A DNA stretch of 5,814 nucleotides from Candidatus Latescibacter anaerobius SCGC AAA252-E07. Its GTDB lineage: Bacteria > Latescibacterota > Latescibacteria > Latescibacterales > Latescibacteraceae. Position 1 is the first letter of the stretch. Each line of letters begins with the position of its first letter. Positions 1 through 5,814 of the stretch are shown piece after piece. The notes below the pieces were generated by a model. The model did no database searches, had not been told where the DNA came from, and saw only the letters and a list, made by a program, of their open reading frames with translations. The stretch covers positions 1 to 5,814 of the forward strand of contig AQSL01000057.1 in the NCBI GenBank assembly GCA_000403035.1. The letters run 5' to 3'. The translations under genes and the position numbers were made by a program.

Positions 1-200
1 TACATATTTAATATACTGTCAATTATTAGGATAACCTTTTTTAACTTTCCCCTTGACTTTTATCATAGCAGCAGGGGATAGGGGATGAGTTCGGGAGAAG
101 GGTGGTGGAAAAAGCTGTGCTAACTCGATAAGCGTTTTTACGATTAGTATGGGGATTTTATAAAGTTTCGGCAATAATATGCAAATATGTATGGTATGTA
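1..200. other. Non-coding DNA downstream of trpS
   Basis: I see no supportable gene or RNA here. There is no clear intrinsic terminator for trpS. Small features are a 7-base tandem duplication AGGGGAT-AGGGGAT (73-86) and a perfect TTGACA on the minus strand (22-17). TTGACA could be the -35 element of a promoter for a gene beyond the left edge; its -10 would fall just outside the window. Confidence 0.4.
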
Positions 201-1175
201 TTAATCCTTATAATAGGTAGAACCAACCCTCTTTCTCACCTTCCGCAATGTCTTTACAGCGTGGTAACGGGCTTTTTCTGCGCCATCGATGAGGATTTTG
301 CGTACGCCGGGCTGGTCGTTTAAGAGTTCTTCGTGGCGTTCACGGTAGGGTGAGAAATAGTTCCAGATAAGCTCCACAAGTTCTTTTTTCACCTCACCGT
401 ACCCGACACCGCCTTTCCGGTAACGGGCTGCCATGTCTTTCACCTCATCCGGCGAAGCGAAATGTTCATAAATCGCAAAAACGTTGCATTTATAGGGATC
501 TTTCGGTTCCTCAACCGGAGTCGAATCGGTGACAATCGACATCACACGTTTTTTCAGAACACTTTTTTCGGAGAAAATGTCAATGTTATTGCCATAGGAT
601 TTGCTCATCTTCTGGCCATCGATACCGGGGATAACTGCAACAGTGTCATCGATTTCAGCTTCCGGAACGACAAACGTTTCACCGTAACTATTATTGAACT
701 TTATCGCTATGTCACGGGTTATTTCAAGGTGCTGTTTCTGGTCTTTGCCGACCGGAACGCGGTCGGACTGGTAGAGAAGTATGTCAGCCGCCATGAGGAT
801 CGGATAGGAAAAAAGACCGGCATTCGGAGCTATTCCCTTGGCGATTTTGTCTTTGTACGAATGGCTTCTTTCCAGAAGGCCCACAGGAGTTACGTTCGCA
901 AGATACCATGTGAGTTCTACAACCTCGGGAACATCGGACTGAACCCAGAAAACGGCTTTCTTGGGGTCAAGACCCAGGGCAAGAAAATTGGTGGCCGCTT
1001 CCATAGTGCCTCGTGCAAGCGCCTTTCCATCCATAACAGATGTCATTCCGTGAAGATTTGCGATAAATGCGAAGAGTTCGTTCTCCTCCTGATAGGCGAT
1101 CATCGGCTTCATCATTCCAAAAAAATTACCGATATGGAGGGATCCCGAGGGCTGTATCCCTGAAAGTATTCTCAT
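201..1175 (-). CDS. trpS: Tryptophanyl-tRNA synthetase (TrpRS), complete
   Basis: Cytoplasmic class Ic aminoacyl-tRNA synthetase that uses ATP to charge tRNA-Trp with tryptophan. At 324 residues it has the usual length of bacterial TrpRS. Visible landmarks are the N-terminal GIQPSGSLHIGN segment (about residues 6-17, with HIGN as the HIGH-type ATP motif), MAADILLY (128-135, whose Asp lies in the tryptophan pocket of characterised TrpRS), VGKDQKQHLEITRDIA (142-157) and the KMSKS loop within GQKMSKS (187-193). A basic helical C-terminus (KTLRKVRKRVG) follows the anticodon-binding region. The ATG at 1175 is supported by AGGAGA at 1181-1186, five bases upstream. It is the last gene of the four on this strand, 194 bases beyond the anSME stop. 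That gap shows no T-box or Trp-rich leader peptide. It is probably transcribed independently of the sulfatase genes, although no strong promoter is visible. Family assignment is firm. Confidence 0.97.
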   Translation of the reverse strand: MRILSGIQPSGSLHIGNFFGMMKPMIAYQEENELFAFIANLHGMTSVMDGKALARGTMEAATNFLALGLDPKKAVFWVQSDVPEVVELTWYLANVTPVGLLERSHSYKDKIAKGIAPNAGLFSYPILMAADILLYQSDRVPVGKDQKQHLEITRDIAIKFNNSYGETFVVPEAEIDDTVAVIPGIDGQKMSKSYGNNIDIFSEKSVLKKRVMSIVTDSTPVEEPKDPYKCNVFAIYEHFASPDEVKDMAARYRKGGVGYGEVKKELVELIWNYFSPYRERHEELLNDQPGVRKILIDGAEKARYHAVKTLRKVRKRVGSTYYKD

Positions 1176-1180
1176 GAAAA

Positions 1181-1186
1181 TCTCCT
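1181..1186 (-). promoter_or_regulatory. trpS ribosome binding site
   Basis: On the minus strand this reads AGGAGA, five bases before the trpS ATG. It is a near-ideal Shine-Dalgarno match and fixes the start codon. Confidence 0.8.
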
Positions 1187-1193
1187 GTGTTGT

Positions 1194-1207
1194 ATGCCTG
1201 CCGGCAT
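1194..1207 (-). other. Small hairpin in the trpS leader
   Basis: The minus strand reads ATGCC-GGCA-GGCAT, a perfect 5-base-pair stem with a 4-base loop, and it contains the palindrome TGCCGGCA. It sits 7 bases upstream of the trpS ribosome binding site, so it would fold in the 5' untranslated RNA. It has no U-tract on the minus strand, so a terminator role for anSME is unlikely. It may be a leader structure or chance. Confidence 0.3.
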
Positions 1208-1297
1208 TTTGGTGTTAGTACTGTTCGCTGACAGGTATTAGAATCGTATTCCGCACGTACGGTAAACATCGCGATAATTGGAAAAAAAACGTCAAGG

Positions 1298-1330
1298 TTC
1301 AAAAATATTGAAAATTATTCATTTTTTCAA
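1298..1330. repeat. Overlapping TTCAA/TTGAA inverted repeats in the anSME-trpS gap
   Basis: Two inverted repeats share an arm. The first is TTCAA (1298-1302) with TTGAA (1308-1312) around a 5-base centre. The second is TTGAAAA (1308-1314) with TTTTCAA (1324-1330) around a 9-base centre. The region is very AT-rich, so such matches arise easily by chance. It could be a regulator-binding region for trpS or a weak transcript end for anSME. It lacks the GC-rich stem of an intrinsic terminator. Confidence 0.3.
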
Positions 1331-1369
1331 GAATATTTCTGTTTTTTTAGAAATTAAATGATAATTATT

Positions 1370-2602
1370 TTACTTTTTCAGGATAAAGCTGTACGGTTCG
1401 CAGCATTTCTTGTATTTTTTACCGCTGCCACAGAAACACCGGTCGTTACGGCCGATATTTACGGGGGCAGGCAATCCCTGTTGACGGCGCTTTATATCCC
1501 ATGCAAGGAAATTATAACGGTCGTCGGTATACTCGAAAAACTTCGTATACGCCTCACACAGATAATTCAAAGCGCTGTAATCATCACCGGGAAAAAATCG
1601 TGATTTGATGCATCCGCGCTGGCAGAATCCGAGCCATTTGCACGATTCGCATGTTTCATGCCCGAGACTTCGCAGGCCTGCAAACTCATACCGTTTCGGA
1701 TTCTCGATAAGTTCGTCTATTTCATTCTCGAGAATATTGCCGAGATACCATTCCTTTGTTACAAAAAAATCACAGGTAAATACATCCCCGTTGTGCTCGA
1801 TAACAAAATAGGCGCCGCAGTCATTTTTGTACATGCAGCATTCCGGAATGTGCCCGACACGATACTGGAGCATATTGTCAAACAGGCGGATACTGACATG
1901 AGGATACCCGTTCGCAAACCATGCATCGAAGAGTCTGCACAAAAAAGTTCCATACGATTCCGGCTCGAGCGAAAAAGGCGCTATCTCACCATCGACCTTT
2001 TCAATGCAATCGATGAACTGGAGATAATAAAATCCCTGCTCCCGCAAGAAATCGTATATTTCCTCGGGATAATCCACGGTCTCGCTGGTAACAACCGTTA
2101 AAATATTGAAATCCACATTGTTCGCTTTCATAATATCACAGGCGTTCATAACACGGTCAAATACGCTTTTTTGAGAGCGTGCAAAGCGGTGCATGTCATG
2201 CAGCTCCTTCGGCCCGTCAACACTGATGCCCACCAGAATCTGATTTTGCACGAAAAAATCCGCCCATTCCTCGTTGATGAGAATTCCGTTTGTCTGGACA
2301 GTGTTGGTGATTGCCTGTCCGGGCTTCCGGTACTTATCTTGAATTTCAACCGCCCGTTTATAAAAATCCAGCCCCATGAGCATCGGCTCGCCACCCTGCC
2401 ATACGTAAGAAACCGACCGTGTTTCTTCGCTCTGGGCTTTCTGCACAAAAGCAGTATAGGTTTCCAAACTCATACGATGTACTGCGGTTTCAGGATATTC
2501 TTCGGCAGTTCTGCGGTAGAAACAGTAATCGCAAAAGAGATTGCAATCGTACGATGCTGGTTTTATGAGAAACGAGAGATTTTGTTTCATCCTATGTGTC
2601 AA
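1370..2602 (-). CDS. Anaerobic sulfatase-maturating enzyme (radical SAM/SPASM) with C-terminal SEC-C motif
   Basis: Cytoplasmic radical S-adenosylmethionine enzyme of the anSME family, which oxidises the cysteine or serine of the sulfatase signature to C-alpha-formylglycine without oxygen. Visible: the radical SAM cluster motif C20-X3-C24-X2-C27 in CNLFCDYCFY; WQGGEP (68-73), the SAM-binding GGE region; SVDGP (127-131); and NGDVFTCDFFV (271-281), whose Asp278 matches the catalytic Asp277 I recall for the Clostridium perfringens enzyme. The SPASM cysteines C256, C262, C277, C318, C321, C327, C331 and C349 each sit one residue from the auxiliary-cluster ligands I recall for that enzyme. Residues 384-401 form a SEC-C motif (C389-X-C391-X8-C400-C401), an extra metal-binding tail. 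The chosen start is TTG at 2602, because GGAG lies 7 bases upstream. An ATG at 2590 has no well-spaced ribosome binding site and would shorten the protein by four residues. The gene directly upstream encodes a sulfatase with a suitable target motif. anSME/AslB/ChuR-type assignment is firm; activity on this neighbour is inferred. Confidence 0.94.
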   Translation of the reverse strand: MTHRMKQNLSFLIKPASYDCNLFCDYCFYRRTAEEYPETAVHRMSLETYTAFVQKAQSEETRSVSYVWQGGEPMLMGLDFYKRAVEIQDKYRKPGQAITNTVQTNGILINEEWADFFVQNQILVGISVDGPKELHDMHRFARSQKSVFDRVMNACDIMKANNVDFNILTVVTSETVDYPEEIYDFLREQGFYYLQFIDCIEKVDGEIAPFSLEPESYGTFLCRLFDAWFANGYPHVSIRLFDNMLQYRVGHIPECCMYKNDCGAYFVIEHNGDVFTCDFFVTKEWYLGNILENEIDELIENPKRYEFAGLRSLGHETCESCKWLGFCQRGCIKSRFFPGDDYSALNYLCEAYTKFFEYTDDRYNFLAWDIKRRQQGLPAPVNIGRNDRCFCGSGKKYKKCCEPYSFILKK

Positions 2603-2743
2603 GCAGTATCTCCAATTATAAAAGTCTTCGACTCCTCAGATTTCAACGCTAAAAATACAAAAATCATCACCGTCACCGAAAAAAGGTTAATCGCTTTTTG
2701 CCGAGCGATGGGTAACCGATGGCTGAATATGCATACCGTCTTC
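2603..2743 (-). other. Sulfatase-anSME intergenic gap with weak inverted repeat
   Basis: This 141-base gap separates two genes on the same strand. It contains AAAAAG (2680-2685) and CTTTTT (2694-2699), an inverted repeat with an 8-base loop. The stem is too A/T-rich to call a convincing terminator. A perfect TATAAT occurs on the minus strand just before the anSME ribosome binding site, but its position would place the RNA start after that site and no good -35 is correctly spaced. Read-through from the sulfatase gene is therefore plausible. Confidence 0.35.
2610..2613 (-). promoter_or_regulatory. anSME ribosome binding site that favours the TTG start
   Basis: On the minus strand GGAG stands 7 bases before TTG (2602-2600) but 19 bases before the ATG at 2590-2588. 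The trinucleotide AGG touches that ATG directly, too close to work as a Shine-Dalgarno site. Spacing therefore supports initiation at TTG. Confidence 0.55.
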
Positions 2744-4489
2744 TCAGATCGTTCCCTTTTCCGGCCGTGTGCGGTTATTGAAATGTTTCCTGAATTCAGC
2801 CAGTCCCTTTTGCACATCTTCCCAGGGCGCCACGAAGGAGCGTTTCGCCCAGGCATTCCACATTGCAGCCAGTTCATTGACCAGTTCCGGTTGTGAGCCG
2901 GCAAGGTTGTTCATCTCGGTACGGTCGGCTTCGATGTCAAACAATTCCCAGTCGCCGGGATACTTTGATACGAGCTTCCATTTGCCTTTCCGTACAGCCC
3001 TGTTGCCTTCGTGTTCCCAGTAGATAGCTTCGCGCCCGAGCGGATTGTTGTCGAAAGCGGGAACAAGACTCGTGCCCTCCATAGGGATGATTGTAGTGCC
3101 ATTGTAATCGTCAGGATACTGTGCCCCGGAAACATCCGCGCATGTGGCCATGATATCGATAAGATGCCCCGGCTGGTTGCGCCATTCGCCGGGAGAGTTA
3201 ATCCGTGAAGGCCAGTGCGCAATGAACGGAGTTGAAATACCGCCCTCATGAACCCAATGCTTGTATAAGCGGAACGGAGTGTTGGAAGCGTTTGCCCAGG
3301 GCAACCCGTAGCTTTGATACGTGTCATCCGGACCGGGCATAATAGCGGGATCATTGTCACGTTTTACCGGACGGCCGTCACGGGTTTTTTCAGGAATAAA
3401 CAACTGAGACCCCCATCCGGCAGTGAGTTCCTCGGCACAGCCGCCGTTGTCAGCAAGAAACATTATAAGCGTGTTATCCAGGTGACCGTTCTCTTCCAGC
3501 ACCGAGACAATCCGTCCGATATCCTGATCCATACGGTCGATCATGGCGGCATAGACTTCCATACGGCGGCTCTGCCATTCCTTATTTTCCGCCTGTTCCC
3601 AGGGAGGCACACGGTCATCGCGATCAGTCAGTTTCCATGCCTGGTCAATGATACCCATATCAATCATTCGTTTGTAGCGTTCTTCACGGAGCGCGTCCCA
3701 GCCCATGTCATACCTGCCCCTGTACTTTGCAATGTCTTCCGGCAGAGCATGCATCGGCCAGTGCGGCGATGTGTACGCAATATAGCAGAAGAAGGGTTCA
3801 CCGGGCTTCTCATCCACATGATCGTTTATATACGTAAGAGCGTTCTCGGTAATAGCATCGGTGTAATAATAACGCTCGGATTCGGGCTCGATCGGAGTGT
3901 TATCACGGGTAAGCGTAACCGGATCGTAGAAGCTCCCGCAGCCGATAATGGTGCCGTAGAATCGGTCGAATCCGCGCTGGCAGGGCCAGTTGTGCTTCGA
4001 CATCAGGTTCCTGTCGCAGGTCCAGTGACCGAGATGTTTTGTTACATGCCATTTGCCGGACATGTACGTAGCATATCCTGCCTGTTTCAGCACCTCTGCT
4101 ATGGTCACACAATTCCTGCTCAGGTCGCCGCGATATCCGTCAAAACCGCTGTCCTCCATCATATGACCGACACCCGCCTGATGCTGGTAAAGACCCGTCA
4201 ATAGTGATGCCCGTGTCGGACAGCATCGTGCGGTGTTGTAAAACTGTTTGAATTTGAGTCCGTGTGCGGCAAGCTTGTCAAGGTTCGGTGTATTGACTTC
4301 TCCGCCGTAGCAACCGATGTCGGAAAACCCCATATCATCATTCATGATAAGAACAATGTTTGGCCTTTCGGATGATATTTTTTTCTTCTCCTGCCGAGCA
4401 TTTTTTCCACAACCCGGAAATGCCAGGGTGGATGCTCCGATACCCATTGTTTTTAAAAAATCTCTTCGATTAATAACGTTGAAGCTCAT
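2744..4489 (-). CDS. Tat-exported formylglycine-dependent sulfatase (arylsulfatase-like, S1 family)
   Basis: Calcium-dependent sulfatase of the alkaline phosphatase superfamily that hydrolyses sulfate esters, probably outside the cytoplasm. The substrate cannot be read from the sequence. The N-terminus has a twin-arginine signal, NRRDFLKTMG (Arg8-Arg9), then a short hydrophobic stretch ending in LAFPGC. Cys27 may be a lipoprotein attachment site, though Phe at -3 is not ideal. Catalytic landmarks: Asp51-Asp52 (metal) in IMNDDMG; signature C89-C-P-T-R93, where Cys89 is the formylglycine precursor and Arg93 its partner; GKWH (145-148); SPHWPMH (241-247); ADNGG (346-350), with Asp347 and Asn348 as metal ligands; and YKHWVHEGG (409-417) with Lys410. 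The late domain has the usual sulfatase C-terminal pattern (RAVRKGKWKLV then WELFDIEADRTEMNNLA). At 581 residues it is on the long side, with a variable insertion around 255-305. ATG at 4489 follows GAGG by five bases. The cognate maturase lies 141 bases downstream. Fold and signature are firm; substrate and anchoring are inference. Confidence 0.95.
   Translation of the reverse strand: MSFNVINRRDFLKTMGIGASTLAFPGCGKNARQEKKKISSERPNIVLIMNDDMGFSDIGCYGGEVNTPNLDKLAAHGLKFKQFYNTARCCPTRASLLTGLYQHQAGVGHMMEDSGFDGYRGDLSRNCVTIAEVLKQAGYATYMSGKWHVTKHLGHWTCDRNLMSKHNWPCQRGFDRFYGTIIGCGSFYDPVTLTRDNTPIEPESERYYYTDAITENALTYINDHVDEKPGEPFFCYIAYTSPHWPMHALPEDIAKYRGRYDMGWDALREERYKRMIDMGIIDQAWKLTDRDDRVPPWEQAENKEWQSRRMEVYAAMIDRMDQDIGRIVSVLEENGHLDNTLIMFLADNGGCAEELTAGWGSQLFIPEKTRDGRPVKRDNDPAIMPGPDDTYQSYGLPWANASNTPFRLYKHWVHEGGISTPFIAHWPSRINSPGEWRNQPGHLIDIMATCADVSGAQYPDDYNGTTIIPMEGTSLVPAFDNNPLGREAIYWEHEGNRAVRKGKWKLVSKYPGDWELFDIEADRTEMNNLAGSQPELVNELAAMWNAWAKRSFVAPWEDVQKGLAEFRKHFNNRTRPEKGTI
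4399..4489 (-). other. Twin-arginine signal sequence with possible lipobox (sulfatase residues 1-30)
   Basis: Residues 6-16 read INRRDFLKTMG, matching the Tat pattern (S/T/N)RRxFLK, followed by the weakly hydrophobic stretch IGASTLAF and then PGC. The lysine-rich stretch after Cys27 (residues 28-40) looks like a linker before the folded domain begins at RPNIVLIMNDD. Signal peptidase II cleavage before Cys27 would leave a membrane-anchored lipoprotein. If that cysteine is not used, the enzyme would be a soluble exported protein. Tat export is likely, lipidation less certain. Confidence 0.7.
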
Positions 4490-4494
4490 GTTTT

Positions 4495-4498
4495 CCTC
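4495..4498 (-). promoter_or_regulatory. Sulfatase ribosome binding site
   Basis: The minus strand reads GAGAGGA over 4500-4494. Its core GAGG lies five bases before the ATG at 4489, and it supports that start, which also keeps the Tat motif near the N-terminus. Confidence 0.7.
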
Positions 4499-4536
4499 TC
4501 GCTGTTAATTGTATATACATTAAAGTTGTTTCCCCT

Positions 4537-4589
4537 AAAAATCTTACTCAGGCAAACGGTACTTATGTGGATAGTTGATTAAGATTTTT
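4537..4589. repeat. Perfect 10-base inverted repeat in the hypF-sulfatase gap
   Basis: AAAAATCTTA (4537-4546) is matched exactly by its reverse complement TAAGATTTTT (4580-4589), with 33 bases between. The repeat sits 48 bases upstream of the sulfatase ATG and 33 bases after the hypF stop. On the minus strand the distal arm ends in five Ts. It could therefore be a paired regulator site for the sulfatase or a long, weak hairpin at the end of the hypF transcript. Low GC makes chance possible. Confidence 0.35.
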
Positions 4590-4621
4590 TATGTATTCAG
4601 TCTTCAGAGAACAGCAATTAC

Positions 4622-5814
4622 TTAGTTAACATCGCCTTTTCGGGCCCGGTCTTCGTAAAGCCCGGCAATACTCGCCGCAATATACGCCTGACCAAGTGAT
4701 ATTCCACCGTCATTCGGCGGCACGAGACAGTTTGTCAACACTTCGAATCCTTTTTCCCGTAACCGTGCAGGCAGCAGTTCGCTTAAAATCCTGTTCTGCA
4801 TACATCCCCCTGAAAGGGCAATGGTGTTCACTCCTGTCGCATTCCGAACAATGCCGGCGGCTTTCACCAGAGATGCGATCAGCGTTACGTGAAAATCCAT
4901 GGCAAGTTCGGATCGTGCACGGCCCCGCAGCATACCTTCTGCAATCGATCGCACGAGCGGTTTATAATCGAGTACAAATCCTTCCGCAACCGACGGTGCA
5001 TGGGGCAGGTCTACATCTTTTAGATTGCCCCTGAGTTCCGGGTAATCCCCGAATTTTTCAGGCCCGTTCTGCCGAATACGAAAGGGAAGTTCACGTCCTT
5101 CGTGTTCACTGGCAGCAAGCATTTCGAGCATAATCGCCGCCTGTCCCTCATACGATGACACATGGCAGATATCGAGGATACTGGCAGCCGCATCAAAAAG
5201 CCGTCCCAGCGAACTCGTCCGGGGACAGTTCAAGCCGGAGGCGCAAGCATTATCCAGAACCTCGAGATCATGAGATGAAACCTGGTTTATGCACCTCAGG
5301 TTCAGGTTTTTCCAGTCACCCTCCCATGCTTCACGCAGATAAGCGAAGGCCATTCTCCAGGGCTGGCGTATTGCAGATTCTCCACCGGGCAGGGGAACAT
5401 AATCGAGGTGGGCAACCCGTGAGAAGGTATACGGGGTACAGAGCAAAATCTCTCCACCCCATACCGTTCCGTCAAGGCCGTAACCCGTTCCGTCCAATGA
5501 AAACCCGATTACCTGTTCGGTACAGCCGTGCTCGGCAATAACGCTCGCAATATGTGCATGGTGATGCTGCACCCCGACAGCGCCGTACTGCTCGCCCCGT
5601 AATGCACTTTCCATCTCCATAAAATACTTCGTCGACAGGTATCCGGGATGCAGATCATAGGCAAATATATGCGGCTCAAGTTCGAGTATCTTCCTGAAAT
5701 GCTCAACCGCCTCATGGAAAAAATCGAGTGTCGTGATATTCTCCATATCCCCGATATGCTGGCTTGAAAAAGCCCGTCTTCCCTCCGTAATACAGATGGT
5801 ATTTTTCAACTCGG
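4622..5814 (-). CDS. hypF: Carbamoyltransferase HypF, C-terminal half (5' end beyond the window)
   Basis: Cytoplasmic [NiFe]-hydrogenase maturation factor. HypF turns carbamoyl phosphate and ATP into a carbamoyl group that HypE converts to the cyanide ligands of the active-site iron. What remains (about 397 residues) covers the Kae1-like carbamoyltransferase domain plus the lead-in segment. Counting from Leu at 5809: AFSSQHIGDMEN (13-24), DLHPGYLST (52-60), QHHHAHIAS (81-89, with the HxxxH metal ligands H82 and H86), FSLDGTGYG (103-111) with Asp106, SLGRLFDAAAS (200-210), SGGCMQN (333-339) and PPNDGGISLGQA (364-375). Full HypF is typically about 750 residues, so the acylphosphatase, zinc-finger and YrdC-like domains lie outside. 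The frame is open to the edge: bases 5812-5807 read GAG TTG, the Glu-Leu that precedes KNT in this family, so the TTG is an internal leucine and not a start. It ends at TAA (4624-4622). No hypC, hypD or hypE follows; the next gene is the sulfatase after 132 bases, so hypF is the last hyp gene here or stands alone. Confidence 0.95.
   Translation of the reverse strand, partial: ELKNTICITEGRRAFSSQHIGDMENITTLDFFHEAVEHFRKILELEPHIFAYDLHPGYLSTKYFMEMESALRGEQYGAVGVQHHHAHIASVIAEHGCTEQVIGFSLDGTGYGLDGTVWGGEILLCTPYTFSRVAHLDYVPLPGGESAIRQPWRMAFAYLREAWEGDWKNLNLRCINQVSSHDLEVLDNACASGLNCPRTSSLGRLFDAAASILDICHVSSYEGQAAIMLEMLAASEHEGRELPFRIRQNGPEKFGDYPELRGNLKDVDLPHAPSVAEGFVLDYKPLVRSIAEGMLRGRARSELAMDFHVTLIASLVKAAGIVRNATGVNTIALSGGCMQNRILSELLPARLREKGFEVLTNCLVPPNDGGISLGQAYIAASIAGLYEDRARKGDVN

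Noticed and set aside
73..86. Tandem duplication AGGGGAT-AGGGGAT
   Set aside because: Two copies of 7 bases in non-coding DNA are too few to call a meaningful repeat array.
462..1163. 233-codon plus-strand reading frame opposite trpS
   Set aside because: It lies wholly antisense to a well supported trpS, shows no recognisable motif, and is explained by the codon bias of trpS.
1267..1295. Possible trpS promoter with -35 TTGACG (1295-1290, minus strand)
   Set aside because: The hexamers at 16-19 base spacing (such as GCGATG) do not resemble a -10 element, so I could not support a promoter call.
1176..1369. T-box or Trp attenuator ahead of trpS
   Set aside because: I found no T-box-like conserved element, no tryptophan-rich short frame, and no terminator stem with a U-tract.
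2614..2620. Perfect TATAAT on the minus strand just before anSME
   Set aside because: A start 6-8 bases downstream would fall at or beyond the ribosome binding site, and the nearest TTGAAA is 20 bases away, longer than the usual spacing.
2171..2896. 241-codon plus-strand frame spanning the 5' part of anSME, the gap and the sulfatase end
   Set aside because: It is antisense to two solid genes and crosses their gap, with no recognisable motif, so it is a shadow frame.
3314..4204. 296-codon plus-strand reading frame opposite the sulfatase
   Set aside because: It is antisense to conserved sulfatase catalytic segments and its translation has no domain-like pattern.
4220..4226. Unusual Cys-Cys in the sulfatase signature (C-C-P-T-R)
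   Set aside because: The second cysteine occupies a variable position. As far as I recall, CCPTR is common in this group of sulfatases, so it does not suggest altered chemistry.

Overview
The window holds four genes, all read from the minus strand. In transcription order (right to left) they are the C-terminal half of hypF, a Tat-exported sulfatase, an anaerobic sulfatase-maturating radical SAM enzyme (anSME), and a complete trpS. No tRNA, rRNA, CRISPR array, insertion sequence or other mobile element is visible. All four genes look intact, apart from hypF running off the right edge.

Organism: the content suggests an anaerobic or facultatively anaerobic bacterium. HypF implies [NiFe]-hydrogenase maturation, and the oxygen-sensitive anSME implies that sulfatases are activated under anaerobic conditions. 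Coding DNA is of moderate GC and the gaps are AT-rich. The Tat leader followed by a cysteine on the sulfatase, together with a SEC-C tail on the maturase, recalls sulfatase-rich uncultured lineages such as Latescibacterota, the Planctomycetota/Kiritimatiellota group or their neighbours. This taxonomic hint is a recollection of style and was not tested.

Layout: 1-200 is non-coding DNA beyond trpS, with a perfect -35-like hexamer facing out of the left edge. 201-1175 is trpS. 1176-1369 is an AT-rich gap that carries the trpS ribosome binding site, a small hairpin and overlapping TTCAA/TTGAA inverted repeats. 1370-2602 is anSME, whose best start is a TTG. 2603-2743 is a 141-base gap. 2744-4489 is the sulfatase. 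4490-4621 is a gap with a 10-base perfect inverted repeat. 4622-5814 is the 3' part of hypF.

How the genes work together: the sulfatase carries the C-X-P-X-R signature whose first cysteine (Cys89) must become formylglycine. The next gene downstream encodes the enzyme class that makes this conversion without oxygen. Because Tat exports folded proteins, the likely order is modification by anSME in the cytoplasm, folding, Tat export and possibly lipid anchoring. trpS and hypF are housekeeping or metabolic neighbours with no obvious functional tie to that pair. I found no clearly undescribed system. The most interesting points are the sulfatase/maturase pair, the SEC-C extension of the maturase, its TTG start and the inverted repeats in the gaps.
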